A DNA stretch of 64,000 nt from Limnochordia bacterium (GTDB taxonomy: Bacteria; Bacillota; Limnochordia; DUMW01), in assembly GCA_023230925.1 (NCBI GenBank), contig JALNWK010000010.1, positions 7,105 through 71,104 on the forward strand, given 5' to 3'. This document shows positions 33,919 through 42,086 of this stretch, one piece after another (the stretch's first letter is position 1; each line of letters opens with the position of its first letter). The notes beneath the pieces are model-generated. The model made no database searches, was not told where the DNA came from, and worked only from the letters and a program-made list of their open reading frames with translations. A program made the translations under genes and the position numbers.

Positions 33919-34995
33919 GTGCCCCAGGAAAAAGTGCGTTCCGAGGCGTGGGATCACAAACAGCCTGAACCACTGGGTCGGGCAACAATCCACACAGTTG
34001 CTGAAGTGGCTGGCGTTTCTTCAGCTACGGTCTCACGGGTACTAAACCAAAGCCCTCTTGTTGCTTCCCACACCCGTGAACGTGTCTACCGGGCTATAGA
34101 AGAAACGGGGTTTCGCTCTCCTAGTCGTTTAGCTCGGGCACTTAGAACCAATAGAACAGGAATTCTAGGGCTTTTGGTGGAGAATATCATGAACCCATAC
34201 TACGCGGTTCTAGCCCGAGCTGTGGACGATGTCGCCAAAGAGGAGGGTTTCGTTGTCATCGTGAGCAATGATGATGGCTGCGAAAAGGTAGGTGTTGAGC
34301 GACTTTACACTTTTGGAAGTGTCAATGTGGACGGTGTCCTAGTTGCCCCGGGTGCCCTTGAGGGTAAACGGCGGGATGCGGCCCGGGAAATCAAAGCACA
34401 GGGTGCAGCGGTGATTGGCCTGGGGGATTGTCTTGGCGAAAGTGAGTTCGATGTGATCGGCGTGGATCTACAAGAGGCGGCCTATAAAGTATGCAATCAT
34501 TTGCTATCCTTAGGACATCGCCACATCGGATTCGTAGGGCCTATCATCAAAACAGACCGCTGCCTTGGCTATGAGCAAGCGCTCCGGGATAGTGGCCTTA
34601 GTAGTCATTTGCTTACCATGCCCTACGTAGGTACTAGAGAGGACTTAGTTGAAGCCCTTAGGGAGGAGCTGCCCTCCTTTATTGAAGCGAGAGGAATCAC
34701 TGCTATTATTGGGCATAGTGACTTTATTGCCCTTAAGATCCTACGGGTGGTACGGGAGATGGGCTTGCGCGTCCCTGAGGATATTTCTATCGTCGGATTT
34801 GACAATATACCTGAAAGCACGATGACTGTTCCCCCGTTGGCATCGGTGGCCATACCGCACAGGGAAATGGCTGCCGCAGCGATAGTCACTATCCAAAAAC
34901 GATTAGCTAACGAAATTTCCTCACCTGTTGTGTGTCAGATCCACCAAGCGAAGCTTTGCATGCGTGGATCAGTAGGTTCGAAGAATTGCTCCTAA
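33919..34995 (+). CDS. LacI-family transcriptional regulator
   Basis: The 358-residue regulator has a LacI helix-turn-helix (ATIHTVAEVAGVSSATVSRVLNQ, about residues 23-45), a hinge helix (RLARALRTNRTGILGLL) and a periplasmic-binding-like sensor domain (ENIMNPYYAVLARAV, GLGDCLGE, VIGVDLQEAAYKVCNHLLSLGH, FDNIPES). It should bind a sugar-like effector. The N-terminal 20-residue extension before the HTH is unusual. I start at GTG 33919 after AAAGGAGGAG; the TTG at 33916 is close. The likely operators lie at 35051, 35220 and 37291, upstream of the next genes, which makes local control likely. Confidence 0.9.
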   Translation: MPQEKVRSEAWDHKQPEPLGRATIHTVAEVAGVSSATVSRVLNQSPLVASHTRERVYRAIEETGFRSPSRLARALRTNRTGILGLLVENIMNPYYAVLARAVDDVAKEEGFVVIVSNDDGCEKVGVERLYTFGSVNVDGVLVAPGALEGKRRDAAREIKAQGAAVIGLGDCLGESEFDVIGVDLQEAAYKVCNHLLSLGHRHIGFVGPIIKTDRCLGYEQALRDSGLSSHLLTMPYVGTREDLVEALREELPSFIEARGITAIIGHSDFIALKILRVVREMGLRVPEDISIVGFDNIPESTMTVPPLASVAIPHREMAAAAIVTIQKRLANEISSPVVCQIHQAKLCMRGSVGSKNCS

Positions 34996-35050
34996 AAAGG
35001 AATTGACAAATGTATGCAGGAGTCTCCCTGCGCGATGGCGAAGTATAGAC

Positions 35051-35068
35051 ATTGTAATCGATATCATT
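35051..35068 (+). promoter_or_regulatory. Probable LacI-family operator 1
   Basis: ATTGTAATCGATATCATT shares its first 16 bases with the site at 37291. It follows a TATAGA (35044-35049) that could be a -10 box, so a bound repressor would cover the start site. Confidence 0.65.
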
Positions 35069-35219
35069 GGAGGTTAACGAGCTGTTATTCGGTGACTGTT
35101 ATCCGTAGATGGCTATCACAGGTAGATATATCTATCTCACTTTGCGTCTAAAGGTGGATGAAGCAGGGTTGTGTTTAACGGTGGCCAATGAGTCCTGCGT
35201 CAGGGCAGTGCACCACGAA

Positions 35220-35233
35220 TGTAATCGATTGCA
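35220..35233 (+). promoter_or_regulatory. Probable LacI-family operator 2
   Basis: TGTAATCGATTGCA has the same TGTAATCGAT core and is palindromic with one mismatched pair. It lies between operator 1 and the DUF4832 gene. Confidence 0.5.
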
Positions 35234-35503
35234 GAAGAAGATGGGTGCTAGTGCTAACGAAGGCAACTTGGTCAATCAGCAACAACGAATCAGTTCCGAT
35301 AATTCGGTATGTTACAACCCACTTTGCCTAAACGGGTTTGGTCGAGTCAACTGGTTTGTGGCTTTTAGTTTCCTAGGACTAAAGGCCATAATGTGATGGG
35401 TACGCTTCTACTTCCAAAGACCTACTGCGGTGAAATGGAGTACGTAAAAAGCCACCGAGTGAGGCACATTGAAAAACGATTTTCTTAGTGAGGTGCATAA
35501 GGC

Positions 35504-37213
35504 TTGAACAGACAACGTTGGTCGTCTATATATGCTGGGCAAGAATCGAGGATGCTACCCACAGTTTGGATTGTGTTACTAATATTCACTTTGATGCTCT
35601 TCTTACCTTTGGGACGGAGTCTTGCTTTGTCGATATCCTCTGCTACGAACCTGACCTTAATTGCCGCCAACGTCGGTGCTAAGGGCGAAAGCTCTGCGGG
35701 GCTGAACTGGGTGGCTGATAGCCATACGCGTGTACTTGCACTAGAGGATGGCGTGATAGATCAATCAGAAAGGGAAGCTACTATGAGCACAGAGAGGACA
35801 GTCGGGAAGATGATTGCAGAAACAACCCCAGATTCACTGAGGACGATAGAAGAACATTTGCCTGCTGTTTGCTATGCTGATCGGCTAAAGCCATTGCCGG
35901 GAACTAAAAGCGAGGAGTTGCTACATAATCCTAATAGGGGGTTTCGACTTGAACTGAATATGGATATTGCGACCGGTAATCTCCTAGAGAGTGTGATGGA
36001 TGCAAGGCAGTATGCCCTAACGCAGATCAAGTACTACGAAGATGAGGCCCCTCAGCTGGCCCAGGTTTACATATATCTTACCCAATACTCAGCGAAGGAT
36101 CTAGACGATCGTGCCCTGATAAATCTGCAGGATTACTTCGCGTTCTTTAGAAAGCAGAACATGCAGATTCTGTTAAGATTCGCCTACGAATACCAGGAGA
36201 CTGGTCCGAAAATTGGGCCGACGACCGAGCAAATGCTCAGACATATTGAGCAGCTAAGGGACATCGTGGCACAGAACAACGACATTATCCATGTCATTCA
36301 GGCAGGGTTCATTGGTATGTGGGGGGAATGGCATAACGCAAAGTATGAACATGATAAACGGCAGGTCTTGGAGGCCATCATAGATATGACGCCACCAGAT
36401 AAGGTGGTTCAGGTTCGACTGGCTAGCTATAAGGACGTACTGAGAAAGGATGACCTAAGAAGAGACCGGGTATCCTATCATGACGATTATCTGGTTGGTG
36501 TTGACCATGCGTGGAGCACTGCTCTACCCGCAAGTCCATTGTATGCTATGTATATCACAGACTGCAGGAATATGTTGGTAGATGGGGAAATGCCTTGGGG
36601 CAAGGACAAGTATTTCAACAATGGGGTTATCGATGGTGTTGGCGTAGCAAAACGGCTGATGAACCATTACTTCTCTACGATGAGCATTGTTCATAATTAC
36701 AAGGAAAGTGGTCCGTTCATTACCCACAATATGCAGGAATGGAAGAAGATCATAGTAGATGCGGCCTTCTTAGATGATAACGAATTTCGCTATGCCCCGG
36801 CCTGGCTTAAAGACTCCGACGGTAACCCAATAACCCGCTCACTGTTTGAATATATCCGGGATTACCTAGGTTACTACATTGAAGCACACAATGCCAAGGC
36901 GGATGTGTCGGGGAATCAGGTGGAGGTATCATTGGAACTCACTAACTATGGTTTCTCCGCCCCCCATGGTATGTCGAAGCTAGAAGTGGTCATCACCGAT
37001 GAACAGGGAAGTGTTATTTGCGCAAAACCGGTATGCCACATGGCGGATCTTCAACCGGGCAAAGTGGTATCCGTTTCCACAACTCTTACCGTCTGTGAGC
37101 TCCAACGTGGTTACATAGTAGGCATACGTTTTGCCAATCAAGGGGGTGTAACAGCAAAGCTAGCTAATGACACAGAGTATGTGAACGGAGTGAATGTTGT
37201 TTTTGTCCTGTAA
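35504..37213 (+). CDS. Exported DUF4874/DUF4832-type protein
   Basis: The 569-residue precursor has an N-terminal hydrophobic segment (LPTVWIVLLIFTLMLFLPLG). It then has the signature of the DUF4874/DUF4832 family: NPNRGFRLELN near residue 145, ILLRFAYEYQETGP, VIQAGFIGMWGEWH, RLASYKDVLR, and a C-terminal beta-sandwich (VEVSLELTNYGFSAPHGMSKLEVV). The fold of the family suggests a glycoside-hydrolase-like barrel, but its activity is not established to my knowledge. It starts at a TTG after GTGAGGTG. Sugar-binding and carbohydrate-binding-like genes follow, which fits a glycan role. Confidence 0.8.
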   Translation: MNRQRWSSIYAGQESRMLPTVWIVLLIFTLMLFLPLGRSLALSISSATNLTLIAANVGAKGESSAGLNWVADSHTRVLALEDGVIDQSEREATMSTERTVGKMIAETTPDSLRTIEEHLPAVCYADRLKPLPGTKSEELLHNPNRGFRLELNMDIATGNLLESVMDARQYALTQIKYYEDEAPQLAQVYIYLTQYSAKDLDDRALINLQDYFAFFRKQNMQILLRFAYEYQETGPKIGPTTEQMLRHIEQLRDIVAQNNDIIHVIQAGFIGMWGEWHNAKYEHDKRQVLEAIIDMTPPDKVVQVRLASYKDVLRKDDLRRDRVSYHDDYLVGVDHAWSTALPASPLYAMYITDCRNMLVDGEMPWGKDKYFNNGVIDGVGVAKRLMNHYFSTMSIVHNYKESGPFITHNMQEWKKIIVDAAFLDDNEFRYAPAWLKDSDGNPITRSLFEYIRDYLGYYIEAHNAKADVSGNQVEVSLELTNYGFSAPHGMSKLEVVITDEQGSVICAKPVCHMADLQPGKVVSVSTTLTVCELQRGYIVGIRFANQGGVTAKLANDTEYVNGVNVVFVL

Positions 37214-37259
37214 TAGCCTGGTTTAGCACCAGATAGGCACAATGACGTTTTTGGCAGGA

Positions 37260-37287
37260 TTGAGTCGGTCGTGGATCGAAGTATGTT
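37260..37287 (+). promoter_or_regulatory. Promoter of the sugar-binding-protein operon
   Basis: TTGAGT (37260-37265), 16 bases, TATGTT (37282-37287), directly upstream of the operator at 37291. Confidence 0.5.
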
Positions 37288-37290
37288 GTT

Positions 37291-37308
37291 ATTGTAATCG
37301 ATATCAAT
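37291..37308 (+). promoter_or_regulatory. Probable LacI-family operator 3
   Basis: ATTGTAATCGATATCAAT is nearly a perfect palindrome (ATTG-TA-ATCGAT-AT-CAAT). It begins 4 bases after the -10 box and repeats the site at 35051. Confidence 0.7.
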
Positions 37309-37369
37309 CACAGGTGTAGGTACCAAGGAGTTAAGCACGCTCTAGATTGTTCACTAAAAGGAGGAGCCT

Positions 37370-38650
37370 GTGGTGCAACAGAGAAGTTTCTGTCTTGTTT
37401 TGTGTTGTCTAATCGTAATCCTGATCAGCACAGTAGCTACGGCCACAGTTCATCTGGAATGGATGTCCTGGGGGGATCAGACAGTAATTGACCGTAACGA
37501 GCGTATTATCCAAGCTTACTATGCATCATTTCCCGATAAGGACATAGTTATTCGGAACAACGTCGTTGGTTGGGACTTCTACAAGGAACGTTTGCCAGTA
37601 CTGGTTGCGGGGGGCGCGGCGACGGACATCATCTCCTCAGAAGGTTCCTTTGTCTACGGACAAATGGCGGAATGGAATGCGCTCATGGATCTAACCGATC
37701 TAGTAATACCGTATGAGGATGAGTTTCTGCCGGGAGCTCTCGAGACGATCCGGGTTAACGGTAAAGTATATGGCTTTCCGTTTCATGGATGGGACACATC
37801 GCCGGTGGTCTTCATTAACTATAGTTGTCAGGCCTTTGACGAGGCCGCCTTACCATATCCTACCTATAATTGGTCGTGGGATGATCTCCTTGGATCGGGC
37901 AAGAAACTAACCAATCCGCGGGAAGGCAAATGGGCCATAGATTTTGGAGCAAGCTCCCACATTGCGCTGTGGCAGCCCTTGCTGTACGCCTTTGGCGGGC
38001 AAATGTACGCGCCGGATCGTTCCGAATCCCTAATTAGCAGTACCGAAGCGGCAAATGCCTTTAGGTTTCTAAAGGAGCTAGATATTGTCTATGGATTTCA
38101 GGCCCCTGCTGAGTTGGTCAACAATAAGATCGGCTTTATCACCGGCCAAGTGGCAATGACTACCAACTGGAGTCAGGAAGCCACAAAGATCATGGACTAT
38201 GTTCGTTTTGGTAGCGGGATTACAATTTTGCCCCAAGGACCGGCCGGGTTTGGGTTCCATCCGCCCCTTACCTGCCATTCAGTAGGCATTTACCGAGAGA
38301 GTGAACATCCAGCCGAAGCATGGCATTTCATTGAGTGGATGTTAACCTCGCCTGAGGCCTTGGAAGCGATGGGTCCCACCATTCCCATGGTGCCACTAAA
38401 AAGCAATCTTCCAATTCTTGTCGACATGATCGCGGCAGATGATGCCGCCCTTGCTGGCTGGCGGGCCACCGAGGCGGTGTTTGAACGGTTGATGTCAGCG
38501 CCAATCGACCGTGTTGGGGTGGAATATCCGCATACGATCGAGATCATCACTTCATCCTTACAGGAATACATGGGTGGGAACCAGGCTATTGAACAGATCC
38601 TAGAGAACGCAAAAAGTCAGATCGATAGATTACTCAATGAACTAAAATAG
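37370..38650 (+). CDS. Extracellular solute-binding protein, family 1 (sugar type)
   Basis: This 426-residue exported protein has a signal peptide (SFCLVLCCLIVILISTVATA) and no lipobox cysteine at the expected site. The mature part resembles ABC sugar-binding proteins: VHLEWMSWGDQTVIDRNERII, ATDIISSEGSFVYGQMAEW, MDLTDLV, NGKVYGFPFHGW, YNWSWDDLL and a helical C-terminus with EAWHFIEWMLTSPEALEAMG. No permease or ATPase genes lie nearby, so it must share a transporter encoded elsewhere or act as a sensor. It starts at a GTG after AAAAGGAGGAG. Confidence 0.9.
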   Translation: MVQQRSFCLVLCCLIVILISTVATATVHLEWMSWGDQTVIDRNERIIQAYYASFPDKDIVIRNNVVGWDFYKERLPVLVAGGAATDIISSEGSFVYGQMAEWNALMDLTDLVIPYEDEFLPGALETIRVNGKVYGFPFHGWDTSPVVFINYSCQAFDEAALPYPTYNWSWDDLLGSGKKLTNPREGKWAIDFGASSHIALWQPLLYAFGGQMYAPDRSESLISSTEAANAFRFLKELDIVYGFQAPAELVNNKIGFITGQVAMTTNWSQEATKIMDYVRFGSGITILPQGPAGFGFHPPLTCHSVGIYRESEHPAEAWHFIEWMLTSPEALEAMGPTIPMVPLKSNLPILVDMIAADDAALAGWRATEAVFERLMSAPIDRVGVEYPHTIEIITSSLQEYMGGNQAIEQILENAKSQIDRLLNELK

Positions 38651-38669
38651 CGAAGAGGGGGAACTTAAG

Positions 38670-39227
38670 GTGAAACGAACATACTTGGTGTTGCTTCTTG
38701 TCGTGTTACTCGGGGCCACCGTATCGGCTAGAGAGGTGGTAATTCACGACTTTGACACTGATGAGAATTTGCGGGTCGAGGCGGCTAATGGCGGCATTCT
38801 GGAACTATTCGAGCTTACTTCCGATGGTGCCATTGAAGGAAAGAGCAGTGCTGCACTGGTCTTTGACTTGACCACTCCCGATCAAAGCTGGAGTGAAGTA
38901 CAAGTCATCATCGATTGTGAAAAACCGATGGATATCGACGGGTTCGATCAAGTCAAGCTCTGGGTACATGGTGACGGTACCCCCCATAACGTAATTATTC
39001 TATTCTGGGATGGTTTCCTAGAGTGCTCAGTTTGGGGGCAGGTGGGTTGGGAAGGTTGGCACGAATGGGTGATCGATCTTGCCGAGACCCCCAATAAATG
39101 GAACGTTGAAAACGTTCGTCTCGACCGTGTGGAACGGGTTCGGATTGTAATCAGTGATTCTAATGGAATCTATAAGACTAAAGGAAAGATCCTAGTAGAT
39201 CGATTGGCGGTTGCTTTTGGTGAGTAA
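38670..39227 (+). CDS. Small exported protein with carbohydrate-binding-like fold
   Basis: The 185-residue precursor has a signal peptide (TYLVLLLVVLLGATVSA). One beta-sandwich follows: VVIHDFDTDENLRVEA, SAALVFDLTTPDQSWSEVQVIID, MDIDGFDQVKLWVHGDG, and GWHEWVIDLAETPNKWNVENVRLDRVERVRIVI. This pattern matches galactose-binding-like domains such as CBM11-type modules. It is likely co-transcribed with the sugar-binding protein, 19 bases upstream. GTG start with AGAGGGGGAA. Confidence 0.72.
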   Translation: MKRTYLVLLLVVLLGATVSAREVVIHDFDTDENLRVEAANGGILELFELTSDGAIEGKSSAALVFDLTTPDQSWSEVQVIIDCEKPMDIDGFDQVKLWVHGDGTPHNVIILFWDGFLECSVWGQVGWEGWHEWVIDLAETPNKWNVENVRLDRVERVRIVISDSNGIYKTKGKILVDRLAVAFGE

Positions 39228-39286
39228 ACTACCTATCGCCGCAGGGTGAAAGCGACCTAGTTAGTCCATAGAGTGAGGTGCTAGTG

Positions 39287-39403
39287 ATGCCGGCCTTTTG
39301 GCTGGTATCGCTGGCATTCATTTGTGACATCTTTGGATCTGTAGTTGTTACTCAGGGTACTGAGTTTGTCAGGGACATCCTTGATTTCAGGTTTGCTCAG
39401 TGA
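39287..39403 (+). CDS. Possible 38-residue membrane peptide
   Basis: An ATG at 39287 has GAGGTG 6 bases upstream and opens 38 codons with a hydrophobic N-terminal half (PAFWLVSLAFICDIFGSVVV), ending at TGA 39401-39403. It follows the CBM-like gene by 59 bases and precedes the operon terminator. It has no recognised family and may be a chance frame. Confidence 0.35.
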   Translation: MPAFWLVSLAFICDIFGSVVVTQGTEFVRDILDFRFAQ

Positions 39404-39481
39404 GTGGAATGTCGTATTGCTTGCTCACTCAATCAAGATGCAAGTGAAGAAATCCCAGCAGAGTTAAACCGTTGCTGCAAC

Positions 39482-39517
39482 AGTGCACTCCCTCCGCGAA
39501 GGGTGGTGCGCTTTTTT
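39482..39517 (+). terminator. Terminator of the sugar-binding operon
   Basis: GTGCAC-CCCT pairs with AGGG-GTGCGC around a short loop, followed by six T residues. Confidence 0.85.
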
Positions 39518-39715
39518 GTCTTGTAGTCTGCCAGGATTTGCTGAAACGAACAGACTTGGCAAGCAGATCCTCATTGTACGCACACATTTCCTACAGATCA
39601 TCGTTCAGCTCCTGACGCTACGTTTTTTGGGCGAAATGAAGTCGTATCATTCTTTTTAGGTGTTCCTGTCCAAAGACCAAGAAGTCTAGGAACTGCCGTA
39701 AATTAACTAGCTTCT

Positions 39716-39760
39716 TTGACACGACTTACCAAGCCTGGTATAATACCGGTATACACCGGT
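39716..39760 (+). promoter_or_regulatory. Consensus promoter with ACCGGT repeat at the start site
   Basis: TTGACA (39716-39721), 17 bases, TATAAT (39739-39744) is a perfect consensus promoter. ACCGGT-ATAC-ACCGGT (39745-39760) begins right after the -10 box and covers the predicted start site, as a repressor operator would. Confidence 0.85.
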
Positions 39761-39823
39761 GCGGAACGGAGTCATGTTTTTAGTTAAGTGAATAACAAAC
39801 TCTGAGGAAAGGGACGATGAAGG

Positions 39824-41074
39824 GTGAAAAAGGCATATCAACAATTGTTAGTCCTATTTCTGATCGTATTGTTTATGGTTGGAACAAGCAGTGCTGCAAA
39901 ATCAGAATACGAAAATGAGATGGATGACACTGTAGAGTTGAGGGTAATGACATTCAATATTTGGATGGGGGGCACGAAGGTTGACTTTGACGCGGTAGTT
40001 GAAGCAATTAAACAAGCCGATGCAGATATTGTTGGTATCCAGGAATCTAAGGAGAATCTCCCGAGGCTGGCTGCTGCTTTGGGCTACCATTACCATCGAA
40101 AGCTGCAAATACTGAGTCGCTTCCCGATTGTTATACCATCAACGGGACCAGTTCATTACGTTTACGTACTACTCGAGGATAATCGAGGAGTAGCGGTTTC
40201 TAATGTGCACCTGAATTACCAGCCTTATGGCCCGTACGATTTGCGTGACGGAATCGCACTTGATAGAGTCCTGGCAAATGAACAGGGTCACATGAATGAA
40301 ATAGCACCGAAAATAGTCGCTCTACAAGGACTGATTGAAAAAGACATTCCTGTTTTTCTTACCGGCGACTTCAACGTTCCGAGTCATCTTGATTGGACTA
40401 GTGATGTTGCTGCAGCCTCTGAGGAAGAGTTTCGTACAAAGGTAGACTGGCCTGTATCTATCGCACTTGAAGAAGCAGGTTTTCGCGATACCTACCGCGA
40501 AATCCACCCAGATCCAGTGACACATCCAGCACCTACTTGGACGCCGGGCTATCCAGCGGGCTATACTAGTCAAAATGAAGTACACGATCGAATTGACTTT
40601 GTGTACGCCGCTGGTCCATCTGTCACCGCAATGAGCGAGATCGTAGGAGAAGATGGCATCTATACCGATATTGTTGTCGCGCCTTGGCCCTCGGATCACA
40701 GGGCTGTGGTTTCTGCCTTTAGCCTGACGCCAGCAGTTTTACCGGACGATCTGGAAGTTGCGTCCGCAGAGTCGCCTTGCATTGAGGTTACGAAAAATGT
40801 GTACTTACCAAGTGAACCAATAACGGTCAGTTTTTCCAATGGTTCCGGTCACCCGGATTCTTGGATCGGCATCTACCCTAAAGAGATGATACCTGGTACA
40901 GGTGAAGGATCGTATAGTTGGACATATACCGATGGAGCTGTCTGTGGCGAAGTCGTCTTATACAGCGGTGCTCCAGGAACAACGTGGCCCCTACCTTCCG
41001 ATGAATACGCAGTTCACTTGTTTATAGATGGTGGGTACACGATATTGGCAACCACAACCTTCGTGGTAGAATAA
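39824..41074 (+). CDS. Exported endonuclease/exonuclease/phosphatase-family hydrolase
   Basis: The 416-residue precursor has a signal peptide (LLVLFLIVLFMVGTSSAAKS). The EEP catalytic domain shows LRVMTFNIWMGGT near residue 40, the metal ligand Glu in DIVGIQESK, SNVHLN, FLTGDFNVPSHLDW, DRIDFVYA and the catalytic His in WPSDHRAVVS. The C-terminal 100 residues form a beta-rich module (YLPSEPITVSFSNGSGHPDSWIGIYPK), similar to modules that follow secreted phosphodiesterases. The substrate could be a nucleic acid, phospholipid or inositol phosphate. The start is a GTG at 39824. The strong promoter at 39716 serves this gene alone. Confidence 0.88.
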   Translation: MKKAYQQLLVLFLIVLFMVGTSSAAKSEYENEMDDTVELRVMTFNIWMGGTKVDFDAVVEAIKQADADIVGIQESKENLPRLAAALGYHYHRKLQILSRFPIVIPSTGPVHYVYVLLEDNRGVAVSNVHLNYQPYGPYDLRDGIALDRVLANEQGHMNEIAPKIVALQGLIEKDIPVFLTGDFNVPSHLDWTSDVAAASEEEFRTKVDWPVSIALEEAGFRDTYREIHPDPVTHPAPTWTPGYPAGYTSQNEVHDRIDFVYAAGPSVTAMSEIVGEDGIYTDIVVAPWPSDHRAVVSAFSLTPAVLPDDLEVASAESPCIEVTKNVYLPSEPITVSFSNGSGHPDSWIGIYPKEMIPGTGEGSYSWTYTDGAVCGEVVLYSGAPGTTWPLPSDEYAVHLFIDGGYTILATTTFVVE

Positions 41075-41085
41075 GGATTACCTAT

Positions 41086-41122
41086 GGAAGAACTGCTATT
41101 TGACATATGCAGCAGTTCTTCC
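41086..41122 (+). repeat. Perfect 12-bp hairpin after the EEP gene
   Basis: GGAAGAACTGCT and AGCAGTTCTTCC form a 12-bp stem, 12 bases past the stop codon. No T tract follows, so it is a weak terminator candidate or an mRNA 3' stabilising hairpin. Confidence 0.55.
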
Positions 41123-41254
41123 AAACCAATGGTAAAGGTACGGCAAGTTACGATGCTATTTTCCCTTTGGCGAGGCTTTTCAGAAGAACAATCAATTATT
41201 GGGCAGAAGAATTGCTCCTCGATGACAAGACGAAGGGGAGCGTTTAGCCATGAA

Positions 41255-41282
41255 GGTAAACTATCATAGTTATGATGGTTTA
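41255..41282. repeat. Inverted repeat GTAAACTATCAT / ATGATGGTTTAC
   Basis: Two 12-base arms, one mismatch, AGTT loop. It lies in a gene-free region. Confidence 0.5.
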
Positions 41283-41537
41283 CAATGACCCAGACAGCCC
41301 TGCTGTTATAGTAACGGTCTTCTCTCCCCATTGGCCGTGTTACAGCATCTAGTGCTCAAAGTCCATAGTCATAAAGAGATCACGGGATTGAACCATCGGT
41401 CGCGTCCGGACAGTCTCCTATTCAACCGGATAGCCATCTTGATTAAAGCCTACCTGTTACTACCAACACGAAAGGCAAACCCAATGTTAAGCAACTCTGC
41501 CTTCGTAGCAGATGCTGGCAAAGTGTACTAAGTCTTT

Positions 41538-41616
41538 GGGGAATGGCAGCCAGGAAGTTTAGACTTCTCCAGACGCTCCACGTTTGGAGGCCGTTACTTT
41601 CTGGTTTCCATTCCCC
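41538..41616. repeat. Long imperfect hairpin, possible small RNA or MITE-like element
   Basis: Outer arms of about 21 bases (41538-41558 and 41596-41616; GGGGAATGG against CCATTCCCC with a few mismatches) enclose a separate 9-bp inner stem (CTCCAGACG / CGTTTGGAG, 41567-41589). It lies in the 1-kb gap between the EEP gene and valS. It has no T tract. Confidence 0.5.
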
Positions 41617-41699
41617 CATCTACAAGACTAAGATGATCCGTTCCTGGCACTGCTCCCTTGCCTGTCACACCGTCCCAGACTGTAACACTGCGCAAACCT

Positions 41700-41829
41700 T
41701 CACTTGATAACGGTCTGTCCTTCCGTTTTCTCGAGGCTCCTGCAAATACTCATCAACTGTCTCAAATGCTTGCTAGCCAAATTCTCCGTTTTGATAAAGG
41801 TACTACATTTTGGACACGGCAAAACCCTT
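41700..41829 (-). pseudogene. Possible zinc-ribbon coding remnant
   Basis: On the minus strand about 38 open codons contain LPCPKCSTF followed by helix-like SKHLRQLMSICRSLEKTE, ending at TGA 41700-41702. There is no start codon or ribosome binding site. The C-P-x-C knuckle resembles zinc-ribbon proteins. Evidence is slight. The remaining 41075-42056 gap holds only hairpins. Confidence 0.2.
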
Positions 41830-41999
41830 CAAACTAAGAGTGCATAGCGGATCCAGTTGACTGATGTGCGCGAACTGTCTAATCACGTTTTTGATGATTC
41901 CCAATAAATACTGCACAGTGACCAGCGTACATTGCCGGTATACTTTAGACAATGTTTTCCATGTTAGTCGCGGAAGTGCTGTGGTTCAAGCTCTACTGC

Positions 42000-42029
42000 T
42001 TGATTTTGAAAGATGCTACATAGTATAAT
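42000..42029 (+). promoter_or_regulatory. Promoter of valS-folC
   Basis: TTGATT (42000-42005), 18 bases, TATAAT (42024-42029), about 50 bases before the valS start. No T-box motif is visible between promoter and start. Confidence 0.7.
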
Positions 42030-42086
42030 TACTGTAATATGCAAACGAGTTAGACGTTGCGGAAGGTATTTGGAGGTTTTGGGCAG

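Noticed and set aside
35109..35396. 95-codon frame between the LacI and DUF4832 genes
   Set aside because: No ribosome binding site, and a probable operator lies inside it; composition is not protein-like.
42030..42086. T-box leader for valS
   Set aside because: No AGGGTGGNACCGCG-type T-box sequence or terminator pair is present between promoter and start; the leader is too short.
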